Below are positions 1 to 6,686 of a stretch of DNA of 7,843 bases, piece after piece. The DNA comes from Nitrosomonas eutropha (lineage in GTDB: Bacteria > Pseudomonadota > Gammaproteobacteria > Burkholderiales > Nitrosomonadaceae), in NCBI GenBank assembly GCA_014584635.1, contig JACTML010000197.1, positions 1-7,843 of the forward strand, given 5' to 3'. Numbering within the stretch: the first letter of the stretch is position 1; every line of letters starts with the position of its first letter. The position numbers were made by a program, and so were the translations under genes. Under the pieces are notes generated by a model. It did no database searches. It saw only the letters and a program-made list of their open reading frames with translations, and was not told the origin of the DNA.

Positions 1-881
1 AGCAGTTTCTCAAAGCGGTTCAGCAACAAAGGATCATCGCGCTCACTTTGCTCAAATTGCTTGCGCTGCGCTTTTCTGCTGTATGTATCCTCTGCGGGGG
101 TTGTCTGGCTGGTTTGTGCTTCATCCACTATGTGAGCGCGGTTGAAGTTGGCTTGTGCATGGCTTGTGATGGTTCCCCATAGCGGTACCGGTAGAAATGG
201 GTGATAGCCTTTGTTGGCACGTAAGTCGCTGAAATCTGGTTCGGAGTGCTGAACACGCGCAAGTAAGTTTAATGTTGCCGGATCAGCAGCATGCGGTGCT
301 TGCCCGAGCAATGCTCGAATAATTGTTTCTATCTGCTGTTCCCGTACAGGTAATGAACGTAGTGGACGTGCTGCCAGTAAATAAGTACACAATGTTTGAT
401 AGGTTTGCTTTAACCCAGGATAGCGCTGACAGATGATCTGGCTGGTTTGCCAGGCGCGCTGCAGAAAGTACAGGTCGGCCTGAAAGGGATCACCAGTTGG
501 CAGAAGAGACTTGTCTGTGAGTGCAAAAAAAGCAGCCAACCAGAAATAAAGTTGCCGATTGAGTGAGACTTCGGGGAATAAACTAATTTCAACGGGTAGC
601 AGCAAACGTTCTGGACCAAGTTCAGCCTGGGGCAATTTTTCTTGATGATGTCCTAAACGTTGTTTCCAGCGCAAGCGATGCCGAGTGGTTTGTGGCAAAG
701 TGGCAGTGAGCAGCAAACCATGATCACCCCCCATGCCATGAAAAAAGGTACGCAATGCTGCGTGAACGGAGTCCAGTGTTACAGTCGCCGCCGGGTAGTG
801 CGGATAGCTGTTTTCAGTTTGGCCGATCAGTCGATGCCACAGGCGACCGATTTGTTCTTCCAGTTCCAGCCAGTGCCACAT
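1..881 (-). CDS. norD: NorD, nitric oxide reductase activation protein (N-terminal 293 residues; 3' end outside window)
   Basis: This is an open minus-strand frame from an ATG at 881-879 to the left edge, 293 codons plus two bases with no stop. NorD works with the AAA+ protein NorQ to activate the NorB catalytic subunit, probably by helping insert non-heme iron FeB; it acts in the cytoplasm. Family-like stretches are FFHGMGGDHGLLLT (46-59), ERLLLPVEISLFPE (91-104), NRQLYFWLAA (108-117), GYHPFLPVPLWG (225-236) and LLLNRFEKL (285-293). The C-terminal VWA domain with its MIDAS motif, expected in a protein of roughly 600 or more residues, would lie outside the window, so intactness cannot be judged. 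The start lies 5 bases after the norQ stop, with only a weak ribosome binding site (TTAAG overlapping the norQ stop), which suggests translational coupling. Identity rests on these motifs plus its position after norQ. Confidence 0.86.
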   Translation of the reverse strand, partial: MWHWLELEEQIGRLWHRLIGQTENSYPHYPAATVTLDSVHAALRTFFHGMGGDHGLLLTATLPQTTRHRLRWKQRLGHHQEKLPQAELGPERLLLPVEISLFPEVSLNRQLYFWLAAFFALTDKSLLPTGDPFQADLYFLQRAWQTSQIICQRYPGLKQTYQTLCTYLLAARPLRSLPVREQQIETIIRALLGQAPHAADPATLNLLARVQHSEPDFSDLRANKGYHPFLPVPLWGTITSHAQANFNRAHIVDEAQTSQTTPAEDTYSRKAQRKQFEQSERDDPLLLNRFEKL

Positions 882-886
882 GCTGC

Positions 887-1666
887 TTAACCGAATGTGG
901 CACGTATCAGTTCAAATAACCCTTGTTGTACTTCCGGTTCATCGCTGAGCGGTTCGATCAATGCAGCTTGTGCGGCCTGCAAAGGATCCAGTCTGGCAGC
1001 CATCAATGTGGCGCAGTACACCAGCAATCGAGTGGAAACACTTTCTTCCAGGTCAATTTCCTTGAGGCGACGCAATTGTGTTGCCAGATTGACCAATGCA
1101 GTACAACGCTCTCGCGCCAATCCACTTTCATTGGCGATGATTTCCAGTTCGGTTTCTGGTGGCGGAAAGTCAAACGATAGTGCAATGAAGCGTTGTCTTG
1201 TGCTGGGCTTAAGCGCTTTCAAAATATTCTGATAACCGGGATTGTAGGAAACAACCAGCATGAAGTTATCCGGCGCCTGCAATGTTTCATTGGTGCGCTC
1301 CAGCGGCAGCATGCGCCGATCATCCGTCAATGGATGCAGTACTACCGTGACATCTTTGCGCGCTTCTACGACTTCATCCAGATAACAGATGCCGCCTTCA
1401 CGAACAGCGCGAGTAAGAGGGCCATCCGCCCACACCGTTTCTCCACCTTTGATCAGATAACGCCCGGTCAGGTCAGCTGCTGTTAAATCATCGTGACAGG
1501 AGATGGTAAACAGCGGCCGTTGCAGCCGAGCGGCCATGTGGGTGACAAAGCGGGTTTTGCCGCAACCGGTTGGGCCTTTCAACAACAATGGCAAGCGTTG
1601 CTGAAAGGCGGTGGTAAACAACTCACATTCGTGACCAACCGGAACATAAAATGGCAAATCTGACAT
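887..1666 (-). CDS. norQ: NorQ, MoxR/CbbQ-type AAA+ ATPase for nitric oxide reductase activation
   Basis: A 259-residue AAA+ ATPase of the MoxR/CbbQ/NorQ group, a cytoplasmic motor that acts with NorD to make NorCB active. Visible motifs are Walker A GPTGCGKT (31-38), a conserved DLTGRYL segment (65-71), Walker B ICYLDE (93-98) followed by ARKD (102-105), a sensor-1 type VVSYNPGYQ, and an arginine-finger-like KPSTRQRF. The frame stays open upstream to another ATG at 1771, but that start would overlap norB by 89 bases and add 35 residues unlike the family. The ATG at 1666 gives the typical N-terminus MSDLPFYVPVG and leaves a 16-base gap after the norB stop, so I chose it. Its Shine-Dalgarno is poor (TAAAG overlapping the norB stop), consistent with translational coupling inside norCBQD. 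Confidence 0.93.
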   Translation of the reverse strand: MSDLPFYVPVGHECELFTTAFQQRLPLLLKGPTGCGKTRFVTHMAARLQRPLFTISCHDDLTAADLTGRYLIKGGETVWADGPLTRAVREGGICYLDEVVEARKDVTVVLHPLTDDRRMLPLERTNETLQAPDNFMLVVSYNPGYQNILKALKPSTRQRFIALSFDFPPPETELEIIANESGLARERCTALVNLATQLRRLKEIDLEESVSTRLLVYCATLMAARLDPLQAAQAALIEPLSDEPEVQQGLFELIRATFG

Positions 1667-1682
1667 TGATTTGTGCAATGCT

Positions 1683-3029
1683 TTATTTACCAGCTGGCTG
1701 CAAATTTGTGGATGCAGTGATTTGGTTTTTGACCGGTCCAAGCGTAGCGTAAATGTACAAAATTGCACCAATCACAAATACTACGCCAGATAGTAAGCGC
1801 ATCCAGTAAAACAGATCCAGTTGCTGCTGAATTTCCATGTAACCCATGCCCACTACACGTTGCAGATGAGTTTGCAGTACACCAGCAAACGTCAGGGTGA
1901 AGGTCATGAACGCCATGGAAGCCGTCATCACCCAGAAGCTCCACATATTGAGAATCTGGTTATACGGCTGCACATTGCGTAATTGTGGCAGGGCGTAGGT
2001 GAAGAAAGCCAGATTGAGCATCACATAAGCGCCGTAAAACGCCATGTGTCCGTGAGCAGCGGTGATTTGTGTACCGTGGCTGTAGAAATTGACAAATGAG
2101 AAGCTGTGCATCAGGCCCCAGACGCCGGCACCAAAAAAAGCCAGAACCGGACAACCCAGGCTCCAGAGCATGGCAGCCTTGTTGGGATGATTGCGCCCGC
2201 TGCGATACACCATATGAAAACACCATAGCACCATCGCAAAAAACGGCAGAACTTCCAGAATCGAGAACAAGCTGCCGATCCACTGCCAATAGCCCGGAGT
2301 GCCAATCCAGTAATAGTGGTGGCCGGTGCCCAGCAAACCACTAAACAATGCCAGGCCGACAATGACATACAGCCATTTTTCAATGACTTCGCGGTCTACC
2401 CCCGTCATTTTGATCAGCAAGAAGGCAAGCATGGATGCCATGATCAACTCCCAGACGCCTTCTACCCAGATATGCACCACGTACCACCAGTACATTTTGT
2501 CGAGCGCGAGGTTGTCCGGATTGTAGAAAGCAAACAGAAACAAGAGCGCGGCACTCCACATGCCCAGTAGCAGCACCGTGGAGACAGCTGTTTTTCGCCC
2601 TTTGAGCACTGTCATGGAGACGTTGTACAGAAACAGCAGAAACGCGACAACCAGCAATATTTTGACCCATAGCGGTTGTTCCAGAAATTCTCGTCCTTCG
2701 TGTATGCCCATGAGATAACTCACCACCGCACCTAACGCTGCAAAAACAAAGATAAACAATTGTAACCAGGCAATTTTAGGGCTGTGAATCTCGCGTTCGC
2801 TTTCTTCTGGAATAAGGAAATAAGCCGCGCCAAAATAGCCCAACAGCAGCCAGATAATCAGCGCATTGGTATGAATCATGCGAATAATGTGAAACGGCAG
2901 GCTGTCAGCCAGAAAATTGGGCAGCGTATAGACGGTGCCAGCCAGCACGCCAACGGTAACTTGCACAGCAAACAGCGCCAGTGCTGCGACAAAATAGGGA
3001 TAAGCCAGCTTTTGAGTTGAATATTTCAT
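1683..3029 (-). CDS. norB: NorB, cytochrome b subunit of cytochrome c-dependent nitric oxide reductase
   Basis: The catalytic subunit of cNOR, a 448-residue polytopic inner-membrane protein of the heme-copper oxidase superfamily. It reduces two NO to N2O with electrons passed from NorC. All metal ligands expected from the Pseudomonas aeruginosa enzyme are present: H53 and H328 for low-spin heme b, H326 for heme b3, H186, H237 and H238 for FeB, and the conserved glutamates E190 (in HIWVEGVWE) and E259. The residues from H186 to H328 sit at a constant offset of 21 from P. aeruginosa numbering as I recall it, so the core has no indels. The absence of a long N-terminal quinol-oxidase extension, together with adjacent norC, marks it as cNOR rather than qNOR. 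A good Shine-Dalgarno, AAAGGAG (plus-strand 3039-3045), lies 9 bases before the ATG. norC ends 38 bases upstream. Confidence 0.97.
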   Translation of the reverse strand: MKYSTQKLAYPYFVAALALFAVQVTVGVLAGTVYTLPNFLADSLPFHIIRMIHTNALIIWLLLGYFGAAYFLIPEESEREIHSPKIAWLQLFIFVFAALGAVVSYLMGIHEGREFLEQPLWVKILLVVAFLLFLYNVSMTVLKGRKTAVSTVLLLGMWSAALLFLFAFYNPDNLALDKMYWWYVVHIWVEGVWELIMASMLAFLLIKMTGVDREVIEKWLYVIVGLALFSGLLGTGHHYYWIGTPGYWQWIGSLFSILEVLPFFAMVLWCFHMVYRSGRNHPNKAAMLWSLGCPVLAFFGAGVWGLMHSFSFVNFYSHGTQITAAHGHMAFYGAYVMLNLAFFTYALPQLRNVQPYNQILNMWSFWVMTASMAFMTFTLTFAGVLQTHLQRVVGMGYMEIQQQLDLFYWMRLLSGVVFVIGAILYIYATLGPVKNQITASTNLQPAGK

Positions 3030-3067
3030 GAATGTGGTCTCCTTTGGGATATGTGAGTTCAGGCGAA

Positions 3068-3520
3068 TCAGCCAGCGTTATTGGGCGGCCATCCCTGGGT
3101 GTCGATGCGACTGACCCATTCAAGAAAATCAATCAAATCATCCAGTTCCTGTTCAGTTAAATTGAATTGCGGCATCTGGCGCCGACCCGGCACCCTGGTG
3201 GGTTGCGCACGCATCCACGCTTTTAATCCCATCCTGGCACCTTCCGGATGTTCACGTCCGCCGTAACGTACCCAGACATTGCCCAGCTCTGGCGCAAAAT
3301 AGGCGCCTTCCCCCAGTAACGAATGGCAATTGATGCAGGCGTGGCGCTCCCATAGCCGTTTTCCCTGCGCAACAGAAGGAGTCAGTGTGGCTTCATCAGT
3401 CGAATGGTTGACGATGTATAAATGAGTATTGATCGAGAGTGCAATGAAAAGCAGCAGAAAAAAGGCTGTTCCACCATAAAAAATATTACGGGCGGCTGAT
3501 TTGGTAAGTTTGTCGCTCAT
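3068..3520 (-). CDS. norC: NorC, membrane-anchored cytochrome c subunit of nitric oxide reductase
   Basis: The small electron-entry subunit of cNOR, 150 residues, the usual length. A short cytoplasmic N-terminus is followed by one transmembrane segment (about residues 16-36) that acts as an uncleaved anchor, then a periplasmic class I cytochrome c domain. The heme attachment site is CINCH (62-66), with H66 as proximal ligand. M116, in the GRRQMPQFNLT stretch, is the likely distal ligand. The GEGAYFAPELGNVW block (70-83) after the heme site is characteristic of NorC. NorC accepts electrons from soluble cytochromes c and passes them to heme b of NorB. It is the first gene of norCBQD. A Shine-Dalgarno AAGGA (plus-strand 3529-3533) lies 8 bases before the ATG. 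Confidence 0.96.
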   Translation of the reverse strand: MSDKLTKSAARNIFYGGTAFFLLLFIALSINTHLYIVNHSTDEATLTPSVAQGKRLWERHACINCHSLLGEGAYFAPELGNVWVRYGGREHPEGARMGLKAWMRAQPTRVPGRRQMPQFNLTEQELDDLIDFLEWVSRIDTQGWPPNNAG

Positions 3521-3598
3521 CGCTATTTTCCTTGGTTAGCTGTTTTGGGTAACTGCCGCTGTAATTGGACAGCCACGTCAGTATTTGCGGGGTTGCAG

Positions 3599-3628
3599 AG
3601 TATAGCTGACTCGAGCGGAATTTGTCTG
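3599..3628 (-). promoter_or_regulatory. Candidate sigma70-type promoter for norCBQD
   Basis: Read on the minus strand, the -10-like hexamer TATACT (plus 3599-3604) matches TATAAT in 5 of 6 positions. The -35-like CAGACA (plus 3623-3628) matches TTGACA in 4 of 6, with an 18-base spacer. This would give a 5' leader of about 70 bases before norC. The 255-base region 3521-3775 must hold the promoters for both norC and the divergent galU. I found no convincing FNR/NNR palindrome (TTGAT-N4-ATCAA) or sigma54 -24/-12 element, so how NO or oxygen controls the operon is not visible. Confidence 0.33.
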
Positions 3629-3775
3629 GTGACAGAACTATTGACTCCTTTACACTGACAAAAATTCAGGTTTTATGTTTGTGCTGATTCTCCGGTTATG
3701 CCGGTTTCATCATGGGAAAATTGATGCTGATCGGGTATCCTTGCTTGGTTATAAATAACATTGATCTTGTAAATT

Positions 3776-4663
3776 ATGAGTTTAGTAAAGAAAGCTGTAT
3801 TTCCGATTGCGGGCCTTGGTACACGCTTTTTGCCTGCAACCAAGGCTTCTGCCAAAGAGATGTTGCCGGTTGTGGATAAACCGTTGATTCAGTATGCAGT
3901 TGAAGAGGCGTACGCTGCTGGAATCCGGCATATGATTTTCGTAACCGGGCGTACCAAGCGCAGTGTCGAGGATCATTTTGATACGGCCTACGAGCTGGAA
4001 AACGAACTGGAACTGGCAGGTAAAACCAGATTGCTGGATGTTGCGCGCGGTATTGCTCCGGATGATATGGTATGTACCTATGTGCGCCAATCGCGTGCGA
4101 TGGGATTGGGTCATGCAGTGTTGTGTTCGCAGGAACTGGTTGGCAATGAACCTTTTGCAGTACTGCTGGCGGATGATCTGATGATCGGAAAACCTTCAGT
4201 CATCGCGCAGATGGTTGAGCAGTTTGCCGAGAGACAAGCCAGTATCCTGGCTGTTCAGGATGTGCCGCGTGCGCATACCCGGCGCTACGGAATTGTGAGT
4301 GGGCAAAGCGTGGAATCAAACCTTGTGGATGTGAACGAAATAGTTGAAAAACCCGCGCCAGAGGTTGCGCCAACAACGCTTGCTGTTGCCGGCCGCTATG
4401 TGCTGACGCCAGCTATTTTCAGGGAACTGGAAAACATGCCGCGCGGAGTCGGTGGCGAGATCCAGCTCACTGATGGCATTGCCCGGCTGATGCAGCACGA
4501 AAAGGTTTTTGCTTATCGCTATGCCGGTGTTCGCTATGATTGTGGCAGTAAACTGGGATTTTTACAGGCCACAGTGGATTTGGGAGAGTGCCATGCTGAA
4601 GTGGGGGATGAATTTTCGGCATGGTTGCAGCAACGGAGTATACGTTCAACAGCTGATAAGTAA
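3776..4663 (+). CDS. galU: UTP--glucose-1-phosphate uridylyltransferase (UDP-glucose pyrophosphorylase)
   Basis: A complete 295-residue cytoplasmic nucleotidyltransferase, the usual length for GalU. It makes UDP-glucose and pyrophosphate from UTP and glucose-1-phosphate, feeding LPS, exopolysaccharide and other sugar-nucleotide pathways. The N-terminal nucleotide-binding signature is [14 protein letters not shown] (12-25), followed by [15 protein letters not shown] (26-40). Others are LLADD (130-134, metal/nucleotide site), EIVEKP (188-193), [10 protein letters not shown] (206-215), [10 protein letters not shown] (226-235) and [10 protein letters not shown] (253-262), all in family order. The residue before KEMLP is alanine (A26) where most homologues I recall have proline; the catalytic residues look intact. 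The ATG at 3776 gives the standard N-terminus. No clear Shine-Dalgarno precedes it. It is divergent from norC and separated by 131 bases from the next gene. A transfer link with the nor operon is not implied. Confidence 0.96.
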   Translation: MSLVKKAVFPIAGLGTRFLPATKASAKEMLPVVDKPLIQYAVEEAYAAGIRHMIFVTGRTKRSVEDHFDTAYELENELELAGKTRLLDVARGIAPDDMVCTYVRQSRAMGLGHAVLCSQELVGNEPFAVLLADDLMIGKPSVIAQMVEQFAERQASILAVQDVPRAHTRRYGIVSGQSVESNLVDVNEIVEKPAPEVAPTTLAVAGRYVLTPAIFRELENMPRGVGGEIQLTDGIARLMQHEKVFAYRYAGVRYDCGSKLGFLQATVDLGECHAEVGDEFSAWLQQRSIRSTADK

Positions 4664-4744
4664 TTCTCCAGAAAGGTGGCCGGACAGACACGGTTTATTG
4701 CCAGGTGAGATCTGATATTCGTGTTTCAGTTGGGTGTTTGTTTT

Positions 4745-4770
4745 GCAGGCAGATTTTGTAACCTGCTTTT
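4745..4770 (+). terminator. Weak possible terminator downstream of galU
   Basis: GCAGG (4745-4749) and CCTGC (4762-4766) can form a 5 bp GC-rich stem with a 12-base loop, directly followed by TTTT and then AATT. It lies 81 bases after the galU stop and 25 bases before the next start. The stem is short and the loop long, so it may not function. If it does, galU and the downstream gene are separate transcription units. The 131-base gap also holds a perfect palindrome AATTCGAATT (4771-4780) of unknown meaning. Confidence 0.22.
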
Positions 4771-4794
4771 AATTCGAATTATTAAGGAGCGCTC

Positions 4795-5904
4795 ATGAAC
4801 TTGAAATCTCTTTTGAACCAGCTTGGTCAGCATAAAAATGAATTGGCTGTCAGTATCTTGTTGCCTACCCATCGAACTTTCCCGGACAACAAACAGGATG
4901 CGATCATGCTGAAAAACCTGATCAGGGAAGCTGAGGATCGGTTAAATGCCCGGCTGGATAAGCGCGAAACAGAAGTAATTATTGATGCAATCAATAAAAA
5001 GATTGATGGGCTGGATCACAATTACAATCTCGACAGTCTGGGTATTTTTGCCAGCCGCCACAATACGGTGATTGCCCGTTTTCCATTTGCAGCCAAAGCG
5101 CGGGTAATTATTGATGATACTTTCGCGGTGCGCGATCTTGTGCGGGAGATGAATGAAGCGGTTCACTATCACATATTGATTATTTCGCGTACTTCCGCGC
5201 GTCTGGTTGAAGCATTTAATGATCGCCCGGTACGTGAATTTGATGAAAAAACGACGCTGCGAACAGGAAGTTTTCCGATGGAAAATCCGTTTTTATTTGC
5301 GGCAAAAGGATTGGATCGTGCACAAGTTCCGAATGAAGCCGGCAACCTTAAGGAATTTTTTAATCGTGTAGATAAAGGTTTGCAGGAGATTCAGAACAAT
5401 CCTGAAAATGAGCGTTTGCCGGTCATCATCGTTGGTGATGCGCGTAACGTTGCGTTCTTTAAAGAAGTCTGCGATCAACCGGCAGATATCGTTGGTGCAA
5501 TTACATCTGTGCCCGATCTCAAGATTCCTGCTGAAAAAATTGTTTCTGAAGTACAGGATGTATTAGCTGAATATCGCCTCAACCAGGCTAAAACTGCTTT
5601 ACAGCATATTGTGCAAGCACGTAACGCCAATCAGCTGCTAACAGATTTTTCCACTATTTTCCGGGCAATAACAGAAGGGAATGCGGTGCGCCTGTTTGTC
5701 CGCCAGGGTTACATTCAGTCGGGTGTAATTGATGTTGAGAAAAAAATTGTAACGATCGATGAAAATGTCGCATCTGCAAATGCGGTGGATGATGTCGTGG
5801 ATACATTTATTGAGTTGGTGATGCAACAAGGCGGAGAGATTTGCTTTTTATCTGCGGAACAACTGGGAACAGAAGCTCCGCTTGGTTTGCAGACAAAATA
5901 TTGA
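4795..5904 (+). CDS. baeRF family 3 / Balon-like ribosome hibernation factor
   Basis: A complete 369-residue soluble protein that I recognise as a member of the bacterial archaeo-eukaryotic release factor (eRF1/Pelota)-like families, closest to family 3, which includes Balon (AOC03_06830) of Psychrobacter urativorans. Balon binds the ribosomal A site together with EF-Tu in dormant cells. Evidence is the N-terminal signature VSILLPTHRTFP (19-30) with a downstream MLKNLIREAEDRL helix (38-50), a middle domain with HILIISRTSARLVEAF (126-141) and LPVIIVGDARNVAFF (208-222), and an eRF1-like C-terminal domain with LFVRQGYIQSGVI (300-312) and GGEICFLSAEQLG (346-358). Length matches Balon, about 370 residues. 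No GGQ or NIKS motif occurs, so peptide release or stop-codon reading is not expected. A strong Shine-Dalgarno AAGGAG (4784-4789) sits 5 bases before the ATG. The hibernation role is inferred from the family; which baeRF subfamily is less certain. Confidence 0.7.
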   Translation: MNLKSLLNQLGQHKNELAVSILLPTHRTFPDNKQDAIMLKNLIREAEDRLNARLDKRETEVIIDAINKKIDGLDHNYNLDSLGIFASRHNTVIARFPFAAKARVIIDDTFAVRDLVREMNEAVHYHILIISRTSARLVEAFNDRPVREFDEKTTLRTGSFPMENPFLFAAKGLDRAQVPNEAGNLKEFFNRVDKGLQEIQNNPENERLPVIIVGDARNVAFFKEVCDQPADIVGAITSVPDLKIPAEKIVSEVQDVLAEYRLNQAKTALQHIVQARNANQLLTDFSTIFRAITEGNAVRLFVRQGYIQSGVIDVEKKIVTIDENVASANAVDDVVDTFIELVMQQGGEICFLSAEQLGTEAPLGLQTKY

Positions 5905-5928
5905 CTGATTCTGAAAAGTGATTCTGAC
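5905..5928. other. Junction between two apparently unrelated DNA segments
   Basis: These 24 bases lie between the stop codon of the Balon-like gene and the last base that still encodes recognisable serine dehydratase on the opposite strand. On the minus strand the dehydratase matches its family up to DPVAGLV, codon 5931-5929. The frame then runs on as VRITFQNQS and into the reverse complement of the Balon-like gene, where the family would continue with a conserved EVPC-type segment. There is no repeat, insertion sequence, tRNA or integrase at the seam. The exact breakpoint could be anywhere in this stretch. Confidence 0.7.
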
Positions 5929-6536
5929 AACCAATCCGGCAACCGGATCGCACACTAATCCCAACATACATTGCACTGTAATCGCAACTGCATTAAATAT
6001 CTGATCGATATCACCACCTAAGCAATACACAATCGCGCCTGCGCCCATAGCTGCCGCAGTTCCGGTTTCGGCCTGACAACCACCCACGGCCCCGGCTATG
6101 CTTGCCTTTTGTTCCATAATCAACGCAATGCCTGCAGCCAGCAACATGGCTTCCAGAATTTTTTTGTCTTCTATATGATGAATTTCCTGCAACGTGTACA
6201 ATACTCCGGGCATAATACCACTGGCACCAGCTGTAGGTGCGGCCACAATTCGCCCCATGCATGAGTTTACTTCCTTCGCGGCAAGCGCACGCGAGATCAG
6301 GTTTTGAAACTCTTTAGAGAGAACAGTCTGATTGTGGCGGTAAACTTTTTTTGCTCCGTTGTTAATCATGCAGCATCTTTCATTACTTCCCATGCTTTGC
6401 CCAACCCTTCCCATATCTGTTTTTCGGTACGATTTTTCTGTTCCTGTTCGTACTCCAGCACTACTTCGATAATGGTTTTCTTCTTATCGGAACAGTATGT
6501 TTTCCAACCTTCAAATGATTCAAACAAAAATGCCAT
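5929..6536 (-). pseudogene. sdaA: L-serine dehydratase, iron-sulfur dependent, alpha domain: truncated and internally broken
   Basis: This encodes part of the [4Fe-4S] enzyme that deaminates L-serine to pyruvate and ammonia. The first piece (ATG at 6536, TGA at 6368-6366, 56 residues) matches the helical start of the alpha domain, beginning MAFLFESFEGWKTYC and ending WEVMKDAA. The second piece is in another frame from about 6369. It begins MINNGAKKVYRH and carries AAKEVNSCMGRIVAAPTAGASGIMPG (given here by its parts AAKEVNSCMG and APTAGASG), then KASIAGAVGGCQAETGTAAAM and MLGLVCDPVAGLV. Cysteines in NSCMG, GGCQAE and LVCDP are those expected to hold the cluster. A usual segment ending in SG before MINNG seems missing (roughly a dozen residues), with a frameshift. 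The C-terminal third is lost at the junction near 5929. The pieces overlap as ATGA, so two coupled ORFs are formally possible, but the family layout favours a broken gene or sequence error. The style is Bacteroidota. Confidence 0.78.
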
Positions 6537-6552
6537 AGGTAGAATTTTGTAC

Positions 6553-6583
6553 CGAAGTTCGATGGTTAACCCTGCTTTTCAAA
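6553..6583 (-). promoter_or_regulatory. Candidate Bacteroidota-type promoter for the serine dehydratase
   Basis: On the minus strand, TTTG (plus 6580-6583) is followed after exactly 19 bases by GAACTTCG (plus 6553-6560). The Bacteroidota housekeeping consensus is TTTG, about 19 bases, then TAnnTTTG. The -33 element is perfect and the -7 element matches 4 of 6 defined positions. It lies 16 bases before the ATG at 6536, giving a very short leader. This is suggestive only. Confidence 0.28.
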
Positions 6584-6614
6584 CCTTTGTGTTGGTTTTT
6601 TAGTTCGCTTCGGA

Positions 6615-6645
6615 TTGGTTTAATATAAAAGCTGTTTTTCGTTTG
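6615..6645 (+). promoter_or_regulatory. Candidate Bacteroidota-type promoter for the M28 peptidase
   Basis: TTGG (6615-6618), one mismatch from TTTG, is followed after 19 bases by TTCGTTTG (6638-6645), one mismatch from TAnnTTTG. Transcription would start near 6651, about 36 bases before the ATG at 6687. A TATAAA (6624-6629) also lies here and would be an alternative sigma70-type -10, but has no good -35. The 150-base region 6537-6686 separates two divergent genes and shows no other feature. Confidence 0.3.
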
Positions 6646-6686
6646 GGCACGAATGGCCATATTTAGCAATAAAATTTTGTTACCTC

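Noticed and set aside
1667..1771. Extended norQ start at 1771 adding 35 residues
   Set aside because: It would overlap norB by 89 bases, and the added residues (MVQFCTFTLRLDRS...) are the norB tail read in another frame. MSDLPFYVPVG at 1666 is the typical NorQ N-terminus.
887..3029. Several plus-strand and alternate-frame open frames of 60-111 codons inside norB and norQ
   Set aside because: They are antisense or shifted shadows of strongly conserved genes, with no family signatures of their own.
3655..3669. CTGA-N7-TCAG inverted repeat as a possible FNR/NNR operator
   Set aside because: The half-sites and spacing do not fit TTGAT-N4-ATCAA, and the repeat sits upstream of where an activator for the predicted norC promoter should bind.
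3691..3707. CCGGTTATGCCGGTTT as hairpin or terminator
   Set aside because: The stem is only 4 bp (CCGG is itself palindromic), with no proper T-tract. It is also a short direct repeat, CCGGTT-ATG-CCGGTT, and is too small to interpret.
5905..5960. Horizontal transfer by a mobile element at the seam
   Set aside because: No transposase, integrase, tRNA, terminal inverted repeat or target duplication is visible near the junction.
5848..6414. A single intact 188-residue minus-strand gene
   Set aside because: Its first 15 codons are the first dehydratase piece in the wrong frame, and its last 27 or so are the seam plus antisense of the Balon-like gene. Only the middle is genuine serine dehydratase.
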